Source: an uncultured Erysipelotrichaceae bacterium
GTDB lineage: Bacteria > Bacillota_I > Bacilli_A > Erysipelotrichales > Coprobacillaceae
Assembly: GCA_910588075.1 (NCBI GenBank)
Contig: CAJUOS010000023.1
Span: 1-34,128 of the forward strand
Length of the DNA stretch: 34,128 bases
Direction: 5' to 3'
This document shows, piece by piece, positions 15,862 through 23,777 of the stretch. The notes below the pieces were generated by a model that saw nothing but the letters and a program-made list of their open reading frames with translations, did not search any database and had not been told where the DNA came from. Made by a program: the position numbers and the translations under genes. Numbering within the stretch: the stretch's first letter is position 1; each line of letters begins with the position of its first letter.

Positions 15862-16686
15862 ATTTAAATTTTTAATCACTAATAAACTCCATATACTTAA
15901 TAAAAACAATAAAATTACTGATAAATCAAAATGATCAGATGTTTGAACAATGTGAGCTTTTTGATTTGTTTGTTGTAGAGAAACTTTTTGTGAATCTTTT
16001 TGCCATATGGCATATAATTTCACATTATGTGCAGGCATAACAAATGATTGATTGGCTTGGTACATTTCTCCACTTCCATCTTTTTGTGTATTCCAGCCTA
16101 AAAAACTATATCCCTCTTTAGAAAGATTTTCAGTTAATGGAATTTTTACAATTGATTTTTCTTTATAATTTTTCTGTTGTAAATCAAAAGAACCTGTTCC
16201 ACCTTCAAATTGATACTCTACATGATAGGCAATAGGCATAAATCCTAAATGAAATTGTAAAGATGATTTATCCATAATAAATTTATCTGTTTTGACTTGA
16301 TAATCTTGCATAATTGTAAAATGATTTGTTATATGAGAACTGAATTGATTTTTCATAAGAGTACAATCACTTAAGCATTCAGCAATAATCTGATATTGTT
16401 GTCCCTTTTTCATATTCTTAAAACAATAATATCCATCTTCATCTGTCATAGTAACATCTACAAGATTATTTTCTTGCCATAGATTCATCTTTAAATAAGA
16501 AATTCCTTCATTATCATCCATTTGACCTGAATGATTTATATCTTTAAAGACATATCCTTCAATCAATGTATCTTCAATATCTTGTTTCGTCTCTTTAGTA
16601 AGTTTATTGTTTTCATCATAGGCATAAACATTAAAATTTCCTATAAAGAAACTCAACCCAAAAAGAAAAGTCATTATTTTTTTCAT
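15850..16686 (-). CDS. Surface protein with SdrD-B-like and Listeria-Bacteroides repeat domains
   Basis: 278 aa from ATG 16686; GAGGAG lies upstream and inside an alternative start at 16704, which is rejected. A signal peptide (MKKIMTFLFGLSFFIGNFNVYA) is followed by an SdrD B-type carboxypeptidase-like domain (about 40-105: YVFKDINHSGQMDDNEG, DEDGYYCFKNM). An InlB B-repeat comes next (about 165-235: VEYQFEGGTGSF, SFLGWNTQKDGSG, VMPAHNVKLYAIW). The C-terminus has VQTSDH, a hydrophobic span (LSVILLFLLSIWSLLVI) and a basic tail (KNLNKNR). That layout matches a sortase sorting signal, but the motif departs from LPxTG. The protein is probably anchored to the wall or membrane and adhesive (inference). 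Confidence 0.8.
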   Translation of the reverse strand: MKKIMTFLFGLSFFIGNFNVYAYDENNKLTKETKQDIEDTLIEGYVFKDINHSGQMDDNEGISYLKMNLWQENNLVDVTMTDEDGYYCFKNMKKGQQYQIIAECLSDCTLMKNQFSSHITNHFTIMQDYQVKTDKFIMDKSSLQFHLGFMPIAYHVEYQFEGGTGSFDLQQKNYKEKSIVKIPLTENLSKEGYSFLGWNTQKDGSGEMYQANQSFVMPAHNVKLYAIWQKDSQKVSLQQTNQKAHIVQTSDHFDLSVILLFLLSIWSLLVIKNLNKNR

Positions 16687-16740
16687 TTCAATCTCCTCTT
16701 TCATATAGAGTTTCCTTATATTTACTTTTTATACAAAAAA

Positions 16741-16764
16741 AGAAATGATTTCATAATCATCTCT
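16741..16764 (-). terminator. Terminator of the dipeptidase operon
   Basis: A 10-bp stem (16741-16750 with 16755-16764, one wobble pair) and 4-nt loop overlap the stop codon. A T-tract follows on the minus strand. Confidence 0.72.
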
Positions 16765-17740
16765 TTAATACGTTTTGATAAACTCTTAAAACATTTTTAT
16801 AAAAAATCTTTTCTATATCTTCTTCAGAAAATTTAGCATCTTTTAATGCTTGATATAACTGAGGCATATAAGAAGCATCTTTTAATTCTAAATTTTGAGG
16901 AATTCCATCAAAATCTGTTCCTAATCCAATACAATCAACACCTGCAATTTCACGAATATGTTGAATATGTTCAACCATTGATGAAACACGTGAAATATCA
17001 CCATTTTCTTTCAAAAAATCACTTGCAAAATTAATTCCCATGACACCGCCTCTTTGAGCTAGTTTTTGAATCATATCATCACTTAAATTACGGGCATGAT
17101 TACAGATTGCTCTGGCATTAGAATGTGAAGCCACAAAAGGTTGATTAGTATATTTTAACACATCATAAAACCCTGCATCTGATAAATGCGAAACATCAAT
17201 AATAATACCTAATCTTTCACATTCTTGAACATATTGAATCCCAAAATCTGTTAAACCATTTTCATTATCACAACAATGATATCCATGTCTTTCATCATTC
17301 ATATCAAAATTAGGATAACCAATTCCATTTATATAATTCCAATTTAAAGTAATCATACGTACACCTAAACGATAATAATTTCTCAAATATGCTAAATCAT
17401 CTCTTACAACTGCACCTTCTTCTAATGTTAAAAGAGCACTCATTTTATGATTCTTTATATTTCTACAAATATCATCATATGAATAAACCACTTCTATAAG
17501 ATCATTATTTTTATCTATTTCTTGATAAAAAGTATCCATAAGATGAAAAACATGATCTACAGGATCTTCAACTTGTTTTAATGGTGTAAACATAGCAAAG
17601 TTTTGTAATAAATAATCTCCCTGTTGCATCTTTTTTAAACTGATATTTAAATGATTATCTCTTAAATCAATATTATTTCCTTCTTTTTGGATACGATTAA
17701 TTTCATATATTGTATCACAATGCATATCAATAACTTTCAT
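16757..17740 (-). CDS. Membrane dipeptidase (renal dipeptidase, peptidase M19 family)
   Basis: 327 aa. Zinc-enzyme motifs are the N-terminal DMHCDTIYE (HxD pair, His7 and Asp9), LLTLEEGAVV with the bridging glutamate, IIDVSHLSDAGF and FVASHSNARAICNHARNLSD with the two histidines, and GVDCIGLGTDFDGI. The family hydrolyses dipeptides, including D-amino-acid forms. No signal peptide is present, so it is cytosolic. The start has AAGGAGG and lies 10 bases after an 80-aa gene, forming a two-gene operon. Confidence 0.92.
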   Translation of the reverse strand: MKVIDMHCDTIYEINRIQKEGNNIDLRDNHLNISLKKMQQGDYLLQNFAMFTPLKQVEDPVDHVFHLMDTFYQEIDKNNDLIEVVYSYDDICRNIKNHKMSALLTLEEGAVVRDDLAYLRNYYRLGVRMITLNWNYINGIGYPNFDMNDERHGYHCCDNENGLTDFGIQYVQECERLGIIIDVSHLSDAGFYDVLKYTNQPFVASHSNARAICNHARNLSDDMIQKLAQRGGVMGINFASDFLKENGDISRVSSMVEHIQHIREIAGVDCIGLGTDFDGIPQNLELKDASYMPQLYQALKDAKFSEEDIEKIFYKNVLRVYQNVLKR

Positions 17741-17750
17741 AATAACCTCC

Positions 17751-17993
17751 TTAAAAATAAATATCTTTATCTTGATATAATTGAGTTAATGATTGTGTAT
17801 CTTTCAACCATTGAAGAGCCTCATCTATCTCATCTTGTTCTATATCTTCTAAAATTCCATAAGTTGCTATTTGACAAACATCATATAAACTTTGCCATAA
17901 AGCATCAAAGTCATCTGTTTCATTATCTGATTGTTCACTTATCTCATAAGCATACATCCTATGTGCCTTTTGTACTGCTTCTTCTTTTGTCAT
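17751..17993 (-). CDS. Small acidic protein of unknown function, cotranscribed with the dipeptidase
   Basis: 80 aa with a strong AAGGAGG-like site before ATG 17993. The protein is very acidic (EISEQSDNETDDFDALW, EDIEQDEIDEALQWL) and predicted mainly helical, without a signal peptide. Its stop codon lies 10 bases before the dipeptidase start. I recognise no family. Confidence 0.65.
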   Translation of the reverse strand: MTKEEAVQKAHRMYAYEISEQSDNETDDFDALWQSLYDVCQIATYGILEDIEQDEIDEALQWLKDTQSLTQLYQDKDIYF

Positions 17994-18039
17994 TGTTTTC
18001 TCCTCCTTATTCCATATGTTTCAATATTTTTTATATTCA

Positions 18040-18819
18040 TCATTTATCATCTATTAAATGAAAATGTAAACATGCATTTAAAATACCATCATTATCAATT
18101 GATGTTGTTATAAAAGTTGCCATTTCTTTAAGCTGTTGATTTCCTTGCCCCATTGCTATTGAAATACTAGCATGTTTAAACATCTCAACATCATTTAAAG
18201 AATCCCCAAAAGCAACATATCCTTCCATATGATATAATTGTAATAATTGTTGTATTCCTGTAGCTTTAGAAATCCCTTGAATTGTTATATCTGCATATGT
18301 AGATTCTCCAGGTAAAACATTGATTCCTTCTATATCTTGAAAAGGGGCATAATCATACCCTAATGGTCCATAAACAATCATCGCATCAACATTTTGTCCT
18401 TGATATGTTCCAACAGGTGGAATAATACTCTTAAAAAAGCGTTGTGATTCATACACAAACTCATCTGGTTCTTTAGTTATGATACGAGGATGTGATTTTA
18501 AAACAACAGCATAACCTAATTGATCTGCTTTTTTTATCAAATTGACAACAGCATCTTTTCTCATAGTTGCATGAAATATTTCTTCTTGTTTAGCATTTAA
18601 AACAACTTGCCCATTATTACAAACAAAACCATCCCATTCTATCAAATCCATCAACCCTGTTCTTTGTAAAGAGTCTACACCTCTTCCTGAAGCAATAATA
18701 AGCTTATATCCTTTTTCCTTTAACAACAATAATGCTTGATATGTTGAATGTGAAACTTGATGATGAACATTATCTCTTAATGTTCCATCAACATCAAAAC
18801 ATAATAGCTGATTTATCAT
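18040..18819 (-). CDS. HAD-superfamily hydrolase, Cof-type (IIB cap)
   Basis: 259 aa from ATG 18819, 6 bases after GAGGTGA; a GTG two codons earlier overlaps that spacing. HAD motif I is LLCFDVDGTLRDN, motif II is LIIASGRG, motif III is the lysine of GISKATGIQQLL, and motif IV is VAFGDSLNDVEMFKHA. The central residues form a type IIB cap. Cof-type enzymes dephosphorylate sugar phosphates, flavin or pyridoxal phosphates; substrate is not predictable. Confidence 0.9.
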   Translation of the reverse strand: MINQLLCFDVDGTLRDNVHHQVSHSTYQALLLLKEKGYKLIIASGRGVDSLQRTGLMDLIEWDGFVCNNGQVVLNAKQEEIFHATMRKDAVVNLIKKADQLGYAVVLKSHPRIITKEPDEFVYESQRFFKSIIPPVGTYQGQNVDAMIVYGPLGYDYAPFQDIEGINVLPGESTYADITIQGISKATGIQQLLQLYHMEGYVAFGDSLNDVEMFKHASISIAMGQGNQQLKEMATFITTSIDNDGILNACLHFHLIDDK

Positions 18820-18839
18820 AATCACTCACCTCTTTTTTT

Positions 18840-18885
18840 ATTATACAAAAAAACAATCGAATTTCCTATCATTTTTCTTTATAAT
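18840..18885. promoter_or_regulatory. Divergent promoter region
   Basis: Two TATAAT boxes face away from each other, one on the minus strand at 18840-18845 (HAD gene) and one on the plus strand at 18880-18885 (hydrolase). The -35 positions overlap in the centre and are weak, so the two genes may share control. Confidence 0.42.
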
Positions 18886-18904
18886 AAAGATGAGGTGATT
18901 TATA

Positions 18905-19810
18905 TTGAAAGAACATTTAAAAATACATTCAGATTTTGATCAATTACCATTAGATGTTATTATTACAAGTCCATCACATCCTATTGGTATTGTTCAAATT
19001 TCACATGGTATGTGTGAACATAAAGAAAGATATTTAGATTTTATGCACTTTTTAAATCAAAATGGTTATGTTTGTTGTATTCATGATCATAGAGGTCATG
19101 GACAAAGTCTTTATAGTCAAAATGACTTAGGATATTTTTATAAAGATGGACATATTGGTATTGTTGAAGATCTACATCAAATAACAAAAATAATGAAAAA
19201 ACGTTATCCTTATTTACCTCTTTATCTTTTTGGACATAGTATGGGGTCATTAGTTGTTAGATGCTATATTAAGAAATATGATCAAGATATTGATGGTTTA
19301 TTTGTTTGTGGAAGTCCAAGTTACAATAAACACATTTCTTTAGGGATTCATTTAACTTCTTTACTATCACGAATAAAAGGTGAGCACTATCGTCCACAGA
19401 TAATTCAAAAAATAGGTTTTGATGCCTTTAATAAAAACTTTGATAAAACCATTCCTAATAGTTGGATTTGTAGTGATAAAAAAGTTGTTGAAGCCTATAA
19501 CAAAAATCCTTTATGTTATTTTACATTTACTAATAATGGCTTTTATTCCATGTTTCAATTAATGAAAGAAACATATTCTGATGATCATTGGCAGCTTCAT
19601 CATCCAACTATACCTATTCATTTTATAGCTGGGCGCTTAGATCCATGTATTATTAATGAAAAAGAATTTAATAAAGCTGTTCAACATCTTAAAGATATAG
19701 GATATTCAAAAATCAGTGCACAGCTTTTTGATGGAATGCGTCATGAAATACTTAATGAAAAGAATAAACATCTTGTTTATCAATACATATTAAAAAAATT
19801 AAGGTTCTAG
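18905..19810 (+). CDS. Alpha/beta hydrolase, monoacylglycerol-lipase-like
   Basis: 301 aa from a TTG start at 18905, with GAGGTGA 6 bases upstream; no ATG fits better. The oxyanion region is VQISHGMCEHKERY and HDHRGHGQS is the strand-4 motif typical of lysophospholipase/monoacylglycerol lipases. The nucleophile elbow is GHSMGS (Ser112). The acid is likely Asp in AGRLDPCI (near 248) and the base His in DGMRHEILNE. It is cytosolic and probably hydrolyses a lipid ester (inference). Confidence 0.88.
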   Translation: MKEHLKIHSDFDQLPLDVIITSPSHPIGIVQISHGMCEHKERYLDFMHFLNQNGYVCCIHDHRGHGQSLYSQNDLGYFYKDGHIGIVEDLHQITKIMKKRYPYLPLYLFGHSMGSLVVRCYIKKYDQDIDGLFVCGSPSYNKHISLGIHLTSLLSRIKGEHYRPQIIQKIGFDAFNKNFDKTIPNSWICSDKKVVEAYNKNPLCYFTFTNNGFYSMFQLMKETYSDDHWQLHHPTIPIHFIAGRLDPCIINEKEFNKAVQHLKDIGYSKISAQLFDGMRHEILNEKNKHLVYQYILKKLRF

Positions 19811-19828
19811 TCATTTCTAGAACCTTAA
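19799..19828 (-). terminator. Shared terminator between the hydrolase and nrdG
   Basis: A perfect 12-bp stem (19799-19810 with 19817-19828) overlaps both stop codons of the convergent genes. The minus strand has the better T-tract, so it mainly ends the nrdDG transcript. Confidence 0.72.
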
Positions 19829-20349
19829 CTCTTATTTATTATAAACTCCCCATATTCATTAACATCTTGTAATATAATTTTTCTTTTTTGTAGTGAAAGA
19901 GATACATTAATAATACGTTGATTCAATGAACCCTTATATCGCAAAGATAAACTCCTTTGACTTTGAATAAATCTTCCATCCACTAATGTATCACATAATG
20001 ATAATAACTCTCTTTCGTCTTTCCCCAAAGACATGATTTCTTCAAAAGTATAACCACTATAAATCATAATATGAAGATGTCGTTTTTTTATTTCCTTTAT
20101 AAAAGAAATTAAGTTTTTTGCTTGAATAAAAGGCTCTCCCCCTGAAATTGTAATACCATCTAATAAACTATTCTTATCAATTTCTAAAAGTAAATCTTTC
20201 ATATCAACTAAGTATCCACCTAAAAGATCATGACTATTAGGATTATGACATCCTTTACAATGATGAGGACATCCTTGGGTAAAAACAACATATCTTAATC
20301 CTGGTCCATCTACAATAGAATCATTGACTGTTCCATATAGCCTTATCAT
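19825..20349 (-). CDS. nrdG: Anaerobic ribonucleotide reductase activating protein NrdG
   Basis: 174 aa. This radical-SAM activase installs the glycyl radical on NrdD. Its [4Fe-4S] motif CPHHCKGC is at Cys27, Cys31 and Cys34, preceded by the SIVDGPGLRYVVFTQG block. GITISGGEPF is the SAM-binding glycine motif. Its start overlaps the nrdD stop by 4 nt (ATGA), so the two are translated together. Confidence 0.95.
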   Translation of the reverse strand: MIRLYGTVNDSIVDGPGLRYVVFTQGCPHHCKGCHNPNSHDLLGGYLVDMKDLLLEIDKNSLLDGITISGGEPFIQAKNLISFIKEIKKRHLHIMIYSGYTFEEIMSLGKDERELLSLCDTLVDGRFIQSQRSLSLRYKGSLNQRIINVSLSLQKRKIILQDVNEYGEFIINKS

Positions 20350-22649
20350 TGATTAATAATTCCATGTTTAACTCTATCGCTTTCTTCTGCTTTTTTAGCA
20401 TCATTAAAACGATTTAATGTTCCTACTAAATAACCAGTAATACGTCTAATTCTTTCAAATTCTTGGTGTTCTTCCTCACTACGTCCACATTGAGGACATA
20501 CATCATCAATGATACCATTATAGCCACATATAGGATCTCTATCAACAGGATGATTAATAGCTCCATAACCAATTTGAGCATCATGCATAGCACGAACTAT
20601 TTTTTCAAAAGCTGGTAAATTTTTTGTTGGATCTCCGTCCATTTCAATATAACTAATATGTCCCCCATTTGTAAGTGCATGATATGGTCCTTCAATTTTT
20701 ATTTTTTGAATTGCTGTTATTGGATAATAGACTGGAATATGGAAACTATTTGTATAATAGTCTTTATCTGTAACACCATCTATTTTTCCATAAAGCTGAC
20801 GATCTATTTTCACAAAACGTCCTGATAATCCCTCTGCTGGTGTTGCTATTAAGGAGAAATTTAAATGATATTTTTGTGATGCTTCATCCATTCTTTTTCG
20901 CATATGTGCAACAATTTGTAAACCTAAAATTTGTGCTTTTTCATTTTCTCCATGATGATAACCAATAAGTGATTTAAGTGTTTCAGCTAAACCAATAAAT
21001 CCAACTGTCAAAGTTCCATGTTTTAATACTTCTCTTACTTCATCTGTTGGTTGTAATTTTTCAGAATCTATCCAAACCCCTTGCCCCATTAAAAATGGAT
21101 AATTCATCACATGACGTTTGCATTGAATTTCAAATCTTTCTAAAAGCTGATCTATACATATATCTATCATTTGGTCTAATTTATCAAAAAACTCATCTAT
21201 ATCTCCCTTTGATTTAATTGCTAAACGTGGCAAATTAATGGATGTAAAACTTAAATTACCTCTACCTGGTGATATTTCTCTTGTTGGGTCATAAACATTT
21301 CCCATAACTCTTGTTCGACAACCCATGTATGCAATTTCTGTTTCAGGTGTTCCTTTATAATATTGAAGATTAAATGGAGCATCAATAAATGAAAAGTTTG
21401 GAAATAAACGTTTTGCTGATACTCTACATGCTAATTTAAATAAATCATAGTTCTTATCATCTTGATGATAATTGATACCTTCTTTAACTCTAAAAATTTG
21501 AATTGGAAATATTGGTGTTTCTCCATGACCTAACCCTGCTTCAGTAGCTAATAAAACATTCTTAATAGCCATTCTTCCTTCAGGAGAAGTATCCATTCCA
21601 TAATTAATAGAACTAAAAGGAACTTGTGCTCCTGCTCTTGAATTCATTGTATTTAAGTTATGGATAAGAGATTCCATTGCTTGATATGTTTCTTGATTGA
21701 CTTCTTGATATGTTTCTTGAACTGTAAATTTTTGAATTCTAGAAATAAGGGATTTATCTATATGATATTTTAATAAAATCTCTTTTTCTTTCTTTAAATA
21801 ACCTTGATCTTCTAATGTTGGGATAATATCTAATGTTTTGACTTCTTCTAAAACTTTGAATGATTCTTTATCTGTTAAAATATCTAAAGCTTTTTTTAGA
21901 TTTTTATAATATGTTTTTTTATATGATTTTCTTATTCCATCAGCCATACCATAATCAAAATTGACAATCGCTTGTCCACCATGTTGATCATTTTGATTAG
22001 ATTGAATAGCAATACATGTTAATGCAGAATATGTTGTAATACTATTAGGCTCTCTTAAAACACCATGTCCAGTAGAAAAACCATCTTTAAATAATTTAAT
22101 AATATCTATTTGTGCACAAGTCGTTGTCAATGTTAAAAAATCCATATCATGAATATGAATATCCCCTGACTTATGTGCTGCACTATGTAAAGGATTTAAT
22201 ACAAACATTTCATTAAATTGTTTAGCAGCTTCTGCTCCATATTTCAACATTGTTCCCATTGGTGCATCTGCATTAACATTTGCATTTTCCCTTTTTAAAT
22301 CACTATCTTTAGCATCTTGAAAAGTAATTTCTTCCAAAGTTCGCATCAAACGAGATTTACGATCTCTTGAACGTGTTCTTTCTGCTCGATAAAGAATATA
22401 TGCTTTGGCTATTCTGACATATCCTTTTTCTATAAGAGTTTCTTCTACTGTATCTTGAACAAGTTCTACTGTTGGTAATTCTGTATGTCTTGATTCTAAT
22501 TTATTTTGAACAGTATGGGCAACTTCTATTGCTGTATCTAGATCATATTTTGCTTCTGTTGCTTGAAAAGCTTTATAAATTGCTCCAGCAATTTTATTGA
22601 CATCAAATGTATCCATACGTCCATCTCTTTTTCTAATATATTTAATCAT
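20346..22649 (-). CDS. nrdD: Anaerobic ribonucleoside-triphosphate reductase NrdD
   Basis: 767 aa. It reduces NTPs to dNTPs without oxygen. The N-terminal ATP-cone allosteric domain (about 1-90) begins IRKRDGRMDTFDVNKIAGAI. The catalytic barrel has SGDIHIHDMDFL, GTPETEIAYMGCRTRV and GRGNLSFTSINLPR. Near the C-terminus are zinc ligands (ICGYNGI and VCPQCG) and the glycyl-radical loop RITGYLVGTLNRFNDAKK. The promoter upstream shows no clear NrdR box. Confidence 0.96.
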   Translation of the reverse strand: MIKYIRKRDGRMDTFDVNKIAGAIYKAFQATEAKYDLDTAIEVAHTVQNKLESRHTELPTVELVQDTVEETLIEKGYVRIAKAYILYRAERTRSRDRKSRLMRTLEEITFQDAKDSDLKRENANVNADAPMGTMLKYGAEAAKQFNEMFVLNPLHSAAHKSGDIHIHDMDFLTLTTTCAQIDIIKLFKDGFSTGHGVLREPNSITTYSALTCIAIQSNQNDQHGGQAIVNFDYGMADGIRKSYKKTYYKNLKKALDILTDKESFKVLEEVKTLDIIPTLEDQGYLKKEKEILLKYHIDKSLISRIQKFTVQETYQEVNQETYQAMESLIHNLNTMNSRAGAQVPFSSINYGMDTSPEGRMAIKNVLLATEAGLGHGETPIFPIQIFRVKEGINYHQDDKNYDLFKLACRVSAKRLFPNFSFIDAPFNLQYYKGTPETEIAYMGCRTRVMGNVYDPTREISPGRGNLSFTSINLPRLAIKSKGDIDEFFDKLDQMIDICIDQLLERFEIQCKRHVMNYPFLMGQGVWIDSEKLQPTDEVREVLKHGTLTVGFIGLAETLKSLIGYHHGENEKAQILGLQIVAHMRKRMDEASQKYHLNFSLIATPAEGLSGRFVKIDRQLYGKIDGVTDKDYYTNSFHIPVYYPITAIQKIKIEGPYHALTNGGHISYIEMDGDPTKNLPAFEKIVRAMHDAQIGYGAINHPVDRDPICGYNGIIDDVCPQCGRSEEEHQEFERIRRITGYLVGTLNRFNDAKKAEESDRVKHGIINQ

Positions 22650-22676
22650 ATCTATCCCTCCTTTATATATATGTTT

Positions 22677-22705
22677 AGTATCTCATATCTTTTTTATTTT
22701 CTCAA
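22677..22705 (-). promoter_or_regulatory. Probable nrdDG promoter
   Basis: Minus-strand TTGAGA (22700-22705) and GATACT (22677-22682) are separated by 17 bp, about 30 bases before the nrdD start. Confidence 0.42.
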
Positions 22706-22741
22706 TTTATATGAATGATACACTCTTATTTTTTTAAAAGA

Positions 22742-22763
22742 AAAAGGATGAAATCATCCTTTT
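22742..22763 (-). terminator. Terminator of the HPr-like gene
   Basis: A perfect 10-bp stem (22742-22751 with 22754-22763) lies just after the stop and is followed by T-rich sequence on the minus strand. Confidence 0.72.
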
Positions 22764-22770
22764 CTTCCTA

Positions 22771-23046
22771 TTATTCAATATGAGCAATATTTAATTCATT
22801 TAATGTTTTTATAATGATTTCCATTGCTCTTTTTTCATCTTCCCCATCTGTTATAATCTCTAATGTTGCTTTGGTTGGTACTCCTAATGATAAAACTCCC
22901 ATCATACTTTTTAAGTTCACTTCTTTTGCTCCATATTTCAATGTAACATGACAATGAAATTGTCTTACAGTGTTCACTAATTCTGTTGTAGGAGTAGCAT
23001 AGAGTCCGACAGGGTCAGTAACGATAAATTTCAAATGTTGTGCCAT
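22771..23046 (-). CDS. HPr-family protein lacking the active-site histidine (Crh-like)
   Basis: 91 aa with the HPr fold pattern throughout and an AGGAGG-type site. In HPr the phospho-acceptor block is G-(I/L)-H-A-R-P. Here it reads GLYATPTT: Tyr16 stands in place of His15 and Thr18 in place of the conserved Arg17, so phosphotransfer from Enzyme I should not be possible. The regulatory serine block is intact (VNLKSMMGVLSLGV, Ser47 aligned to HPr Ser46). This is the arrangement of Crh in Bacillus, where Gln replaces His and the Ser46-phosphorylated form serves only as a CcpA corepressor. A functional HPr should therefore exist elsewhere in the genome (inference). Monocistronic, with its own terminator. 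Confidence 0.85.
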   Translation of the reverse strand: MAQHLKFIVTDPVGLYATPTTELVNTVRQFHCHVTLKYGAKEVNLKSMMGVLSLGVPTKATLEIITDGEDEKRAMEIIIKTLNELNIAHIE

Positions 23047-23117
23047 GTATGATTCCTCCTTGTTAATTATATTATATCACAAAGATATTCATAGAGTGAA
23101 TTTTTATACATAAAAAA

Positions 23118-23141
23118 AGAAAAAGTTTATCTTCTTTTTCT
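23118..23141 (-). terminator. Terminator of the rhodanese-like gene
   Basis: An 8-bp stem (23118-23125 with 23134-23141), followed by T on the minus strand, overlaps the end of the gene. Confidence 0.55.
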
Positions 23142-23489
23142 CCTCTTTTTCTTGGCATTTAAACCTTCTTCTAATTCATGATAATCAATAAAACTACCTA
23201 AATCAAAAACATGATATCCCTGTTTATAAAGTTTTTTATATGCTCTTTCACTAATAGCTGGGTTAATAGCATAAACATAATATATAATATCTTTTTCAGG
23301 ATAATATTCCTCCATATCATCCATCAAACGTAGTGGTAAACATTCAGCTCCTGCTATATGTAAATCATCATAATTTCTTTGTTCATCTGCACAAATAATA
23401 ATTATTTTATCTGAATCTTTTTCATAATTACGATAGGCTTCATTAATATCTAATTTCTTTATCTCAACCTTTTTCCCAAATCCAAACAT
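23127..23489 (-). CDS. Rhodanese-fold protein without catalytic cysteine
   Basis: 120 aa. The rhodanese core is seen in IKKLDINEAYRNY, IIIICADEQRNYDDLHIAGAECLPL (the H-I-x-G-A motif), and AYKKLYKQGYHVFDLGSF. At the position of the C-x-x-G-x-R active loop the sequence reads IIYYVYAINPAIS, with no cysteine. It should not carry a persulfide and may serve as a binding or regulatory domain. The tail is strongly basic (AKKKRRKRR), suggesting contact with nucleic acid or membrane (inference). Confidence 0.75.
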   Translation of the reverse strand: MFGFGKKVEIKKLDINEAYRNYEKDSDKIIIICADEQRNYDDLHIAGAECLPLRLMDDMEEYYPEKDIIYYVYAINPAISERAYKKLYKQGYHVFDLGSFIDYHELEEGLNAKKKRRKRR

Positions 23490-23541
23490 TCAATTTCCTC
23501 CAATCTGTTCCTATAATAACATTTATTCTTATTTTTTTCTA

Positions 23542-23570
23542 TTGCTTTTGTCTTTTTTCTATGCTATTAT
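23542..23570 (+). promoter_or_regulatory. tRNA operon promoter
   Basis: TTGCTT (23542-23547) and TATTAT (23565-23570) are separated by 17 bp, with a TGC extension before the -10. They lie 18 bases before tRNA-Glu. Confidence 0.6.
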
Positions 23571-23587
23571 ATGAGGGCAACAAATAT

Positions 23588-23663
23588 GGCCTGTTGGAGA
23601 AACGGTTAACTCACATGCCTTTCACGCATGCATTCACGGGTTCGAATCCCGTACAGGTCACCA
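23588..23663 (+). tRNA. tRNA-Glu (anticodon TTC)
   Basis: A 76-nt cloverleaf. The acceptor GGCCTGT pairs with ACAGGTC, the anticodon stem is CATGC/GCATG with loop CTTTCAC, the T-arm has GTTCGAATC, and discriminator A with CCA is encoded. Five bases separate it from tRNA-Trp. Confidence 0.95.
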
Positions 23664-23668
23664 TATTT

Positions 23669-23742
23669 AGGGGCGTGGTTCAATGGTAGAGCATCGGTCT
23701 CCAAAACCGTTGATGCGGGTTCGATTCCTGCCGCCCCTGCCA
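23669..23742 (+). tRNA. tRNA-Trp (anticodon CCA), integration target
   Basis: A 74-nt cloverleaf. The acceptor AGGGGCG pairs with CGCCCCT, the anticodon loop CTCCAAA reads CCA, the T-arm has GGTTCGATTCC, and discriminator G with CCA is encoded. Its last 17 bases are repeated at 27,502, marking it as the attachment site of the element downstream; the copy here keeps the tRNA intact. Confidence 0.95.
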
Positions 23743-23746
23743 TTTA
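23726..23746. repeat. attL of the element
   Basis: 21 bp beginning TCCTGCCGCCCC and ending at CCATTTA. The first 17 bases are the 3' end of tRNA-Trp including CCA. It is identical to 27502-27522. Confidence 0.88.
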
Positions 23747-23751
23747 AAATT

Positions 23752-23777
23752 AACGTTGATTTATTCAACGTTTTTTT
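23752..23777 (+). terminator. Element-borne terminator after tRNA-Trp
   Basis: An 8-bp stem AACGTTGA / TCAACGTT with a 5-nt loop and seven T. It lies inside the element next to attL, so it replaces the chromosomal terminator that integration moved beyond attR. Confidence 0.75.

Noticed and set aside
16531..18113. Several plus-strand frames opposite the surface protein, dipeptidase and HAD genes
   Set aside because: Shadow frames rich in His, Tyr and Phe, as expected opposite AT-rich coding DNA.
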